This document shows, piece after piece, positions 51,555-59,676 of a DNA stretch of 64,000 bases; within the stretch, counting starts at the first letter, position 1, and each line of letters opens with the position of its first letter. This DNA is from Alistipes sp. (lineage in GTDB: Bacteria; Bacteroidota; Bacteroidia; Bacteroidales; Rikenellaceae), in NCBI GenBank assembly GCA_017436185.1, contig JAFSDP010000011.1, positions 79,642 to 143,641 on the forward strand, written 5' to 3'. Under the pieces are notes generated by a model, which saw only the letters and a list, made by a program, of their open reading frames with translations, did no database searches and was not told where the DNA came from. Made by a program: the position numbers and the translations under genes.

Positions 51555-52653
51555 ATTGATTACCGTAACAGCTCCTCTGCTGCCCGATTTGGAGGAGTTT
51601 AACGAGCTGCTCAAACAGATTTGGGCAAGCAAGTGGATCACCAACAACGGTGACTTCCACAAGCAACTCGAAAAAGAGTTGGCGGCCTACCTCAAGGTGC
51701 CCTATGTGAGCCTCTTTACCAATGGTACGCTACCATTGCTGACCGCTTTGCAGGCGTTGCGCATCACGGGCGAGGTGATTACCACGCCGTATAGCTTTGT
51801 GGCTACGACCCACTCGCTGTGGTGGAACGGCATTAAACCCGTCTTTGTCGATATCGACCCTGCAACGGGTAACCTCGATCCGGATAAAATCGAGGCGGCC
51901 ATCACCCCCAAGACGACGGCCATTATGCCCGTACACGTCTATGGCAAACCTTGCGATACAAAGCGCATTCAGGAGATTGCCGATAAGTATGGCCTGAAGA
52001 TTATCTACGATGCTGCCCACGCTTTTGGTGTCGAGGTCAATGGCGAGAGTGTGCTTAATGCCGGCGATATGTCCACGTTGAGTTTCCACGCCACGAAGGT
52101 CTATAACACGTTGGAGGGTGGTGCCCTGGTAATGCACGACGAGCAGACGAAACGCCGCATCGATTACCTGAAGAACTTTGGTTTTGCGGGCGAAACCGAG
52201 GTGGTAGCCCCGGGTATCAACAGCAAGGTCGATGAGGTGCGTGCCGCTTATGGTATTTTGAACCTCCGCCAGGTGGATGCCGCCATCGAGGCACGCCATC
52301 AGGTGGCCGTTCGCTACCGTGAGGCGCTGCGTGAGGTGAAGGGTATTTCGTTCTTCGACGATATGCCCGGTGTGAAGCATAACTACTCCTACTTCCCCAT
52401 CTTTGTCGATGCCGAGCAGTATGGTATGACCCGTGACGAACTCTATACCAAGATGAAGGCGGCCAATGTGCTGGGCCGTCGCTACTTCTATCCGCTCATC
52501 AGCACCTTCTCGACCTACCGCGGCCTTCCGAGCTCGGCTCCGGCCAACCTGCCGAATGCTCACCGTATGGCCGACACGGTCATCTGCCTGCCGATGCACC
52601 ACGAACTCTCGGCCGAAGATATTGAACGAACCCTCGCAACGATTATAGCTTAA
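51544..52653 (+). CDS. DegT/DnrJ/EryC1-family sugar aminotransferase
   Basis: A 369-residue PLP enzyme. LFTNGTLPLLTALQAL and TTPYSFVATTHSLWWNG lead into the cofactor pocket. The catalytic lysine is in SFHATKVYNTLEGGAL, and the DAAHAFG aspartate is present. The HATKVYNTLEGG form is typical of enzymes acting on dTDP-keto-6-deoxy sugars (VioA/FdtB/QdtB group), which fits the dTDP-sugar genes just upstream. I start at ATG 51544; the TTG six bases earlier is less likely. GNAT and ATP-grasp genes follow, suggesting further decoration of the amino group. Confidence 0.9.
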   Translation: MENKLITVTAPLLPDLEEFNELLKQIWASKWITNNGDFHKQLEKELAAYLKVPYVSLFTNGTLPLLTALQALRITGEVITTPYSFVATTHSLWWNGIKPVFVDIDPATGNLDPDKIEAAITPKTTAIMPVHVYGKPCDTKRIQEIADKYGLKIIYDAAHAFGVEVNGESVLNAGDMSTLSFHATKVYNTLEGGALVMHDEQTKRRIDYLKNFGFAGETEVVAPGINSKVDEVRAAYGILNLRQVDAAIEARHQVAVRYREALREVKGISFFDDMPGVKHNYSYFPIFVDAEQYGMTRDELYTKMKAANVLGRRYFYPLISTFSTYRGLPSSAPANLPNAHRMADTVICLPMHHELSAEDIERTLATIIA

Positions 52654-52666
52654 AATCAGAGTTAGT

Positions 52667-53128
52667 ATGTCCAAAGATTCAACGCCAGTCCGTTGTCGTT
52701 TCCCCGCTTACGAGAGTCTAGACAAGGAGGAATTATGTGAATTTTTGTACTCGGTAGATAAGGATTTTACACCTTGTTTGTCTGCGAAGGTGGAATTGGA
52801 CGCCTGGTCTGAAAAGGTGTTAAATCGGGCCTCCTATGTGGCGTGCTATGAAGAGCATCGGTTGGCCGGATTGTTGGTCTTCTATTGTAATGATTTTCAA
52901 ACACGTCGCAGCTACATATCCTTATTAGGAGTAGGTCGGCAATACAGAGGAAAAGGCTATGCTCGCAAGATGTTGCTTCAAACTATCGAGAGTGTGAAAG
53001 AGAAAAACTTTTCTGTAATAGGTGTTCATTCCAATAATCCTACGGCAATTAATTTATATCGTTCTGTCGGCTTTAACATCGTAGGAGAGGCTGTCGAGGG
53101 ACGTTATTATCTGGAGTTATCCTTATAA
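52667..53128 (+). CDS. GNAT-family N-acetyltransferase
   Basis: A 153-residue GNAT protein with acetyl-CoA loop LGVGRQYRGKGYARKML (about 85-101) and the late VHSNNPTAINLYRSVGFNIVGE. It sits directly behind the sugar aminotransferase, so it may acetylate the new amino group as WecD- or FdtC-type enzymes do. AT-rich base use begins here and continues to about 58860. Confidence 0.85.
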   Translation: MSKDSTPVRCRFPAYESLDKEELCEFLYSVDKDFTPCLSAKVELDAWSEKVLNRASYVACYEEHRLAGLLVFYCNDFQTRRSYISLLGVGRQYRGKGYARKMLLQTIESVKEKNFSVIGVHSNNPTAINLYRSVGFNIVGEAVEGRYYLELSL

Positions 53129-53130
53129 AT

Positions 53131-54066
53131 ATGCGTATATTATTAACAGCTATCGGCTCATTTTCGGCCGATTGCGTGGTGAGAGTGTTGAAAAGCCAAG
53201 GCCACTATGTGGTTGGTTGTGATATTTACCCTGCAGAGTGGCACGCTGTGTCAAAAGATTTGGATAAAGTCTTTCGAGCCCCCTTTGCTACCCACGAAGA
53301 GGAGTATATTTCTTTCCTGCAACAAGTGTGCAACCAGGAGCAAATCTCTCATTTGAATCCGTTGACCGATTTGGAAATTGATGTGATTAACCGTCATCGC
53401 GCTACGTTCGAGGCTATGGGGGTGGTTTTGTGTATGCAATCGGCTGCGTGCTTGGCTACAGCTCGTGATAAATATGCCCTTACGGCGCTCTTTGCCAATG
53501 ATGCTCGAATCAACGTGCCTTATTCCGTACGCTCGGAGGAGCTCACCGATGACTTTCCTGTGCCTGCCGTGGCGAAACCCGTTGATGGTCGCAGCAGTGA
53601 GGGCCTAATGCGTAATGTAGGCAAGCAGGAGCTTGCTCATTTGATAGGCAGACCAAACTACATCGTGCAGCAGCAACTCGATGGAACGATCTTTACGGTG
53701 GATTTTGTGCGAGATCGTTTCGGCAATACGTTCAGTGTGCCTCGTGAGGAGTTGCTGCGTACCAAGAATGGTGCAGGAACGACTGTGCGTGTGGTGCCCG
53801 ACAAACAACTGTTGGCCGCAACTGCCTATATTGGCGAGAAGTTGGGGGTTGTGGGTTGTGTGAATATGGAGTTTATCCATCACAATGACGCCTACTATCT
53901 TATCGATTTGAATCCCCGTTTTTCGGCCGGAGTCGCATTTAGTTGCTTTGTCGGTTACGATATGGTGTCGAGCCATTTCAATGCGTTGAATGGCCTTGCC
54001 ATCCTCCCGCCGACTGATTTTGCCGAACAATTGGTTTGCAAACGCTATAACGAAGAGGCTTTATAA
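53131..54066 (+). CDS. ATP-grasp ligase (carbamoyl-phosphate-synthase-like)
   Basis: A 311-residue protein with a pre-ATP-grasp domain (MRILLTAIGSFSADCVVRVL), a central PAVAKPVDGRSSEGLM ATP-binding stretch and a C-terminal metal site (VNMEFIH and LIDLNPRFSAGVAFSCFVGYD). ATP-grasp ligases in O-antigen loci can couple amino or carboxylic acids to amino sugars. Its place after aminotransferase and GNAT genes fits that. The stop precedes the next gene by three bases. Confidence 0.85.
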   Translation: MRILLTAIGSFSADCVVRVLKSQGHYVVGCDIYPAEWHAVSKDLDKVFRAPFATHEEEYISFLQQVCNQEQISHLNPLTDLEIDVINRHRATFEAMGVVLCMQSAACLATARDKYALTALFANDARINVPYSVRSEELTDDFPVPAVAKPVDGRSSEGLMRNVGKQELAHLIGRPNYIVQQQLDGTIFTVDFVRDRFGNTFSVPREELLRTKNGAGTTVRVVPDKQLLAATAYIGEKLGVVGCVNMEFIHHNDAYYLIDLNPRFSAGVAFSCFVGYDMVSSHFNALNGLAILPPTDFAEQLVCKRYNEEAL

Positions 54067-54069
54067 TCG

Positions 54070-55014
54070 ATGCAACCTTTAGTCAGCATATGTAGTCTTA
54101 CCTACAACCACGCTCCCTACATTCGTCAATGTCTGGATGGCTTTCTGATGCAGAAGACGAATTTTGCATTCGAGGTGCTCATCAATGATGACTGTTCCAC
54201 GGACGGAACGACCGAGATATTGAAGGAGTATGCCGAGCGCTATCCGGATATAGTCATCCCGGTGTATCACGAAGAGAATCTCTATTCGAAAGGGATGCGT
54301 GGTTTTTACGGACGTTTCTTGTACCCACGAGCTCGTGGTAAATACATTGCTTTGTGCGAGGGTGATGACTATTGGACCGATCCGTTGAAGCTCCAAAAAC
54401 AGGTCGATTTCCTCGAAGCCAATCCCGAGTATTCAATGTGTTTCCATAGCGCAAATGTGTTTTGCCAATCAAGTGGACAATACAACGATTTGTTTGCCTA
54501 TGTTCAAGATAGGGAATACGAGGGCGTGGAGTTTATAAAGAAATGGACGGTACCTACGGCTTCGGTATGTTTTAGGCGCAATGTGATTGATAGTGAACTA
54601 TACCAAACGGTGCGAAAAAATCCATACTTCGTATATGGCGATTTGATCTTATTTCTCTCTTGTGCTTCGCTAGGTCGCATAAGGGGGTTGTCGTCAATGA
54701 TGTCTGTGTATCGCCGATTGGATAATGGCGCAGTATTGAGTGCGAAGAGCCCGGAAATGGAGGTGCGATTATGTCGCCAAGTATTGGCGTATGCCGAATG
54801 TTTTGGTGAAAAATATACAAAGGTTTGTCGAGATATCTTTTTTGAACGAAGCTCGATGTTCTATTTGGCATCTTTGTTCAAGCGACACTCAAAAGCAAAT
54901 AAGCGGTTGCTGAAGCAGGCTTTAGATGTCTCTTTCCATAGAACTATTGTTTCGTTGTTCAAAGCATTTTTCGTTCATCTAAAGCTACAAGTCGGAAAAG
55001 CCATCAGTAGGTGA
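54070..55014 (+). CDS. Glycosyltransferase family 2
   Basis: A 314-residue GT-A enzyme with VSICSLTYNHAPYIRQCLDGFL, LINDDCSTDGTTEIL and the metal-binding CEGDDYW (about 97-103). A YRRLDNGAVLS region follows later. No membrane helix is evident; it should act at the inner face of the cytoplasmic membrane on the lipid-linked repeat unit. Confidence 0.9.
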   Translation: MQPLVSICSLTYNHAPYIRQCLDGFLMQKTNFAFEVLINDDCSTDGTTEILKEYAERYPDIVIPVYHEENLYSKGMRGFYGRFLYPRARGKYIALCEGDDYWTDPLKLQKQVDFLEANPEYSMCFHSANVFCQSSGQYNDLFAYVQDREYEGVEFIKKWTVPTASVCFRRNVIDSELYQTVRKNPYFVYGDLILFLSCASLGRIRGLSSMMSVYRRLDNGAVLSAKSPEMEVRLCRQVLAYAECFGEKYTKVCRDIFFERSSMFYLASLFKRHSKANKRLLKQALDVSFHRTIVSLFKAFFVHLKLQVGKAISR

Positions 55015-55033
55015 TACTTATCGGTGTAACTGA

Positions 55034-56125
55034 ATGACACAACTATATTTTGATTATAGCGCTTCGTTAGCGTTTGTTGCATTGTTACTGTATGGTGTTG
55101 TATTCCTGAGGTATCATCATGGAATTCGACACGATATGCCTAAGTCAAACAAGTATGCATTTGTTGCGTTAAGTTTGACAATCTGTTCGGTATTTGCCTT
55201 TGCGTCGCATGATACATATCATTATATGGAGCATTACCAAGAAATGCTTTATTATAACCAGATTGTTCATGTCGAGAAATTCTATTTTTGGTTAGTGCAA
55301 GCTTTGCCTACTAATTATTATTTATGGCGATTATGTGTGTGGGGCCCCGCTGCATTATTGTTTGTTTTCGCTTGTAAGCGCTATCGGTTAAATGCTAATG
55401 TGGTAGGTCTGCTTTTGATAGCATTTTTGCTGGATAATTTTGTGATTACGCGCGGCGCATTGGGCTTTGCCATGCTGTTGGTGGGGCTTAGTTATATAAC
55501 TAAACCGATGCCAATAAAGTTCCTCTCGTATCTATTCGGAGCCATTTTGTTGTATTTGTCTCTTGCACTGCATCGTACTATTGGTATATATATGATCTTT
55601 ATACCATTAGCGTTGTTTTTCTCCTTGAAAAAAGGGTTTAAGGCGTCAGTGGTTGCCTTCCCGTTCTTGTATGTGCTGGTTTTAGGGATCTCTGCGTCAC
55701 TGATGAACAATCCAACGGTAATGTCCATGTTTGGAGAGACCATCGATACCTACTTTGAGATGGAGGAATCGCAGTTGAATATGATTGGACAAATACGTCA
55801 AGTAATGGAATATGCACCTTACTTATTGTTGATGTATTTCGTCGTTAGAAATATCAGTAAGTATCCGGCACTATATAGTAAGTCGGCCCACTTTATGGCA
55901 AAATATGCCTACGTTCTAATTTATGTATCTATGCTGTTTTTTATGCAGCCGATTTCCAGTTGGATTTCGTCAAGAACCCTGCATGCTGCAGTGTTCCCGT
56001 TAGTGATATGTTCTGCTGAATATCTGAATGTGAATAGGCGGTCGAAAACAGATGCGCGGATACTGTTTCTGTTCATCTTTGTTTCCTTATTTCAATATGT
56101 GTATAACATTTACGATTGGATGTAA
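55034..56125 (+). CDS. EpsG/Wzy-like polysaccharide polymerase
   Basis: A 363-residue protein with about ten membrane helices and the early DTYHYMEHYQEML motif seen in EpsG-type proteins. ITRGALGFAMLLVGLSY and LALHRTIGIYMIFIP match the RxxxA and H-R motifs of that group. It probably polymerises repeat units in the periplasm. It is strongly AT-rich, as usual for Wzy genes, and lies between glycosyltransferase genes. Confidence 0.85.
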   Translation: MTQLYFDYSASLAFVALLLYGVVFLRYHHGIRHDMPKSNKYAFVALSLTICSVFAFASHDTYHYMEHYQEMLYYNQIVHVEKFYFWLVQALPTNYYLWRLCVWGPAALLFVFACKRYRLNANVVGLLLIAFLLDNFVITRGALGFAMLLVGLSYITKPMPIKFLSYLFGAILLYLSLALHRTIGIYMIFIPLALFFSLKKGFKASVVAFPFLYVLVLGISASLMNNPTVMSMFGETIDTYFEMEESQLNMIGQIRQVMEYAPYLLLMYFVVRNISKYPALYSKSAHFMAKYAYVLIYVSMLFFMQPISSWISSRTLHAAVFPLVICSAEYLNVNRRSKTDARILFLFIFVSLFQYVYNIYDWM

Positions 56126-56131
56126 ATCAAA

Positions 56132-57223
56132 ATGAAGATTATTGAGATAATTCCGCGATTACAAACAGGTGGCGCTGAAAAGTTTGTTGTTGATTTAACA
56201 AACGAGTTTGCCGCCCAAGGTCATCATTGTGTGCTTCTGACATTATTTGATTTGGATGAGTCCGATATTGTACGCAATGAGTTGAGTGACCAAGTTGAGT
56301 TAGTCTCTATCGGAAAGCATCGAGGGTTTGACCTTCGCTGTTATGGGCGAATACTCCAAATAATTCGCCGATATCGTCCCGATGTTGTTCACGCTCATGT
56401 GGGTGCTATTAAGTATCTGACGCTATCTACATTATTATATCGTAAATGCCGTTATTTTGCAACGATTCATAGTGAAGCTCGGCGAGAGGCCGGCCGTGGC
56501 ATCGAACTATGGTCGCGTAAGTTGATGTTCAACAATCGTCTGATGGTGCCAATAACGATTTCTGAAGAGTCCGGCAAGAGCTTTCAACAATTCTATGGTT
56601 GGGCGGCTCCAATGATAATGAATGGTTGTAGCAAGTACACACCTTCGCAAAATATGGAACAATATCTGGCGTTGCGCGAGCGTGTCGATTTGCTGTTTGT
56701 GCACGCCGCACGTATATCTGATGTGAAGAATCAGCCTATGTTGCTGCGAGTATTCCAACGATTATTAAGTGAGGGGCTGAAGATACGTTTGTTGATTATG
56801 GGGCGTTGCGACTCCGAAAAAATTATGGCAGACCTCACGGCGGCGGTTTGCGATGGTATTACGTATTTGGGTGAACGAGCCGATATTCGGGATATAATGG
56901 CAGTTGCGGATGCTTTCTGTCTCACATCAAGACAAGAGGGAATGCCGATAACTATTATTGAGGCATTTTCGGTGGGATGTCCTCCTATTACAACACCTGT
57001 AGGTGGATGTGTTAATATGATTCAAGATGGTCAGAATGGTTTGTTGTCTTCTGATTGTTCCGATGAACAGTATTATAAGACCATCAAGCAGTATATCTTC
57101 TCTTCTGACGAACGACGCAAGCTGATGAAGTCCAAGGCGTTCGATAGTTATAGGGCATACTCCATAACAACAACAGCGCGTAATTATTTAGCATTATTTT
57201 CTCACGACAATGATAAAAACTAA
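56132..57223 (+). CDS. Glycosyltransferase family 4
   Basis: A 363-residue GT-B enzyme. IIPRLQTGGAEKFVVDLTNEF at the N-terminus and the C-terminal CLTSRQEGMPITIIEAFSVGCPPITTPVGG (the E-x7-E signature) place it in GT4. It starts six bases after the polymerase gene and overlaps the acetyltransferase gene by 14 bases. Confidence 0.92.
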   Translation: MKIIEIIPRLQTGGAEKFVVDLTNEFAAQGHHCVLLTLFDLDESDIVRNELSDQVELVSIGKHRGFDLRCYGRILQIIRRYRPDVVHAHVGAIKYLTLSTLLYRKCRYFATIHSEARREAGRGIELWSRKLMFNNRLMVPITISEESGKSFQQFYGWAAPMIMNGCSKYTPSQNMEQYLALRERVDLLFVHAARISDVKNQPMLLRVFQRLLSEGLKIRLLIMGRCDSEKIMADLTAAVCDGITYLGERADIRDIMAVADAFCLTSRQEGMPITIIEAFSVGCPPITTPVGGCVNMIQDGQNGLLSSDCSDEQYYKTIKQYIFSSDERRKLMKSKAFDSYRAYSITTTARNYLALFSHDNDKN

Positions 57224-57749
57224 ATCCGAATTGCATTTTTACCTACAAGAGGATGCACGGGTAAACGGAATCCGGTCGGGGTTATCATATTGTATTAAAC
57301 TCGTTTATGGAAATATCGGTGCATGTGTTTATCGGTATTTGAAATCTTTGCGCAAATACGAGTATTACACCAACATCCATTCCCCCTTGCGCTTTTGGTA
57401 TCGCTTTTATAATAGACGCCTGGGTTTGAAGTATAATCTGTCCTTACCAATCAACAAGATAGGTTATGGACTTTACATCCCACATATTGAAGGTGGTGTG
57501 ATAGTTAATTGTCGGCAGATTGGAAATTTGTGTACATTGAATTCCGGCGTCGTAGTAGGAAATAGACACACAAATGAGGAGGTCCCAACCATAGGAAACA
57601 ATGTGGTGCTGTCTCCCAAATCAACCGTTATAGGTGCTGTTACATTAGGCGATAATGTTATCGTGGCACCCAATTCTGTGGTAATTAAAGATGTGCCGGC
57701 CAATGGTGTGGTTTCCGGTATCCCTGCAACCGTTATCAAAGTTCGATAA
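57210..57749 (+). CDS. Serine-acetyltransferase-like hexapeptide protein
   Basis: A 179-residue protein. The C-terminal half is a left-handed beta-helix with hexapeptide repeats (IGNLCTLNSGVVVGNR, IGNNVVLSPKSTVIGAVTLGDNVIVAPNSVV). The end GIPATVIKVR is typical of CysE/Maa-type acyltransferases. In this setting it more likely O-acetylates a sugar than serine. It overlaps the upstream gene and precedes the next by three bases. Confidence 0.88.
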   Translation: MIKTKSELHFYLQEDARVNGIRSGLSYCIKLVYGNIGACVYRYLKSLRKYEYYTNIHSPLRFWYRFYNRRLGLKYNLSLPINKIGYGLYIPHIEGGVIVNCRQIGNLCTLNSGVVVGNRHTNEEVPTIGNNVVLSPKSTVIGAVTLGDNVIVAPNSVVIKDVPANGVVSGIPATVIKVR

Positions 57750-57752
57750 ATT

Positions 57753-58859
57753 ATGATAAAAGTTTTAGGTGCATTCCCTGTGGCTGAATGGGCAAACGGT
57801 GGTATATCATCATGGTCTCGGAAATTCGTTAAAACATTTCCGAATGATGAATTTGAGTTGATAGTGATAAATACGGCACCCCGTCGGCTTGTTGTCGAAA
57901 GTGGAAAATTTCGTCGAATCATCACAGGATTGTCTGCGATGTGTTCAGTTTTGAAACAGGCTTATCAGATTTTAAGAACGAAGCAAGTTGCTATAATGCA
58001 TACAACAACAAGTGGCAGCCTCGGTACATTAAGAGATTATATGCTTGCCAAATTATGTAGGTGTTATAGTGTTAAGACTATTATGCATTGTCGTTACGGA
58101 TGTATAGCGGAAGACTATGCTTCAAATGGCATTTTGGGGCGTTTGTTGCGTCGTACAATGGCCTTATATGATCAGATATGGGTGTTGGACAAGCGCTCTC
58201 AGGCAGCGTTAAATAATCAAAAGCACCTCATGGGAAAGGTGTTTTTGACGCCAAATTCACTTGAAGTGCCATCCACGTGTGACTTTACCCCTAAAACCTA
58301 CGAGCATGTCGGCTTTATTGGAAATCTTGTTCCTGAAAAAGGTATATTGGAATTGGTGGAGGCTGTTGTGCAATTGAAACCGAGTACACATTTGGATATT
58401 GTTGGCCCTGCTTTGGATGAAACTATGCAGACCATTAAGGACCTTGCGCAAGACTGTTATGGGGATACCATCGTCAAGCACGATAAAATGAATAATAATG
58501 ATGCGGTGCGTTTTATGAAAGGTTTGGATATTGTCGCATTGCCTACCTATTATCCTTCCGAGGCTTTCCCGATATCCATTTTAGAGGCAATGAGCTTAGG
58601 TAAATTGGTGATTTCTACTCCCCGAGCAGCCATTCCCGATATGCTGACAACAGAAGATGGCGATTTGTGCGGTATTTTGGTCAAGGAAAAATCCGTTGCA
58701 GATATAGTATCTGCGATACAGTGGTGTCAGCAGAACCCAAGGAGTGCTGATGAACTGTGCCGAAAAGCTTACGACAAGGTGTATAGATGTTATCGAACAG
58801 AGGTGATTTACGAGTTATATAGGACGTTGTATCGTAAGTTGTTAAGCGACAGACAATAG
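57753..58859 (+). CDS. Glycosyltransferase family 4
   Basis: A 368-residue GT-B enzyme with an N-terminal EWANGGISSWSRKF acceptor region, FIGNLVPEKGILELVEAV at the start of the donor domain and PTYYPSEAFPISILEAMSLGKLVIST (E-x7-E). It is the last gene of the AT-rich cassette. Confidence 0.9.
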   Translation: MIKVLGAFPVAEWANGGISSWSRKFVKTFPNDEFELIVINTAPRRLVVESGKFRRIITGLSAMCSVLKQAYQILRTKQVAIMHTTTSGSLGTLRDYMLAKLCRCYSVKTIMHCRYGCIAEDYASNGILGRLLRRTMALYDQIWVLDKRSQAALNNQKHLMGKVFLTPNSLEVPSTCDFTPKTYEHVGFIGNLVPEKGILELVEAVVQLKPSTHLDIVGPALDETMQTIKDLAQDCYGDTIVKHDKMNNNDAVRFMKGLDIVALPTYYPSEAFPISILEAMSLGKLVISTPRAAIPDMLTTEDGDLCGILVKEKSVADIVSAIQWCQQNPRSADELCRKAYDKVYRCYRTEVIYELYRTLYRKLLSDRQ

Positions 58860-58867
58860 ATTGCAGA

Positions 58868-59620
58868 ATGAAAATTTCGATTATAACCGCCACTTACAAT
58901 AGTGCGGCAACGGTGCGGGATACGTTTGAGAGCGTGTTGCGGCAGACGTATAAGGATATCGAATATATCGTCGTGGATGGTGCTTCGAAGGACGAAACGT
59001 TGGCGCTGATTAAGGCCTACGAGCCTCGGTTTGAGGGCCGTATGCGTTGGATTTCGGAGCCGGACAAGGGTATCTACGATGCGATGAACAAGGGCCTTTC
59101 GTTGGCAACGGGTGAGGTGGTCGGCATCCTGAATTCGGACGATTTTTACACCTCGGACGATGTGTTGGCTGCGGTGGCAGAGGCGCTGAACGACAAGACA
59201 ATAGATGCTGTTTATGGCGATATCCACTATGTCTCGGAGGCTGATCTGTCGCACTGTGTGCGCTACTACTCGTCGGCCAAATTCACCCGTCGGCGGATGT
59301 TGAGCGGTTATATGCCGGCGCATCCTTCGTTCTACGCTCGTCGCAGTGCCTACGCCAAGGCGGGAGGCTTTGATACCTCGTTCAAAATCGGCGCCGACTT
59401 TGAGCATCTGCTGCGCTTAATCTATAAACATCGCATCACGACACACTACCTGCCGAAGGATTTTGTGACGATGCGTATGGGTGGCGCCTCCTCGTCGGGG
59501 CTGAAGAGCTATTGGCAGATTATGAAGGACCATATGCGGGCCTATCGCAAGAATGGCGTTTGGTTTAACCCCATCGGCTACTTCTGGCGATATGTCGAGA
59601 AGCTGTTCGAGTTTTTATAA
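58868..59620 (+). CDS. Glycosyltransferase family 2 (WcaA/RfbC-like)
   Basis: A 250-residue GT-A enzyme with ISIITATYNSAATVRDTFESVL, VVDGASKDETLALI, DKGIYDAMNKGLSLATGEVVG and metal-binding LNSDD, then KIGADFEHLLRL as the catalytic-base region. Base use returns to the GC-richer core pattern, so this gene seems to belong to the conserved flank of the locus. It is the last gene before the terminator. Confidence 0.92.
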   Translation: MKISIITATYNSAATVRDTFESVLRQTYKDIEYIVVDGASKDETLALIKAYEPRFEGRMRWISEPDKGIYDAMNKGLSLATGEVVGILNSDDFYTSDDVLAAVAEALNDKTIDAVYGDIHYVSEADLSHCVRYYSSAKFTRRRMLSGYMPAHPSFYARRSAYAKAGGFDTSFKIGADFEHLLRLIYKHRITTHYLPKDFVTMRMGGASSSGLKSYWQIMKDHMRAYRKNGVWFNPIGYFWRYVEKLFEFL

Positions 59621-59639
59621 AAGCGTTGATAAAGAATAA

Positions 59640-59676
59640 CCGAGGAGCTGCACATTGTGCGGCCCCTCGGTTTTTT
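59640..59676. terminator. Terminator at the end of the polysaccharide locus
   Basis: CCGAGGAGCTGCAC pairs with GTGCGGCCCCTCGG over 14 positions with one mismatch and one G-T pair, then six T on the plus strand. It lies between convergent genes and may stop both. Confidence 0.75.
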
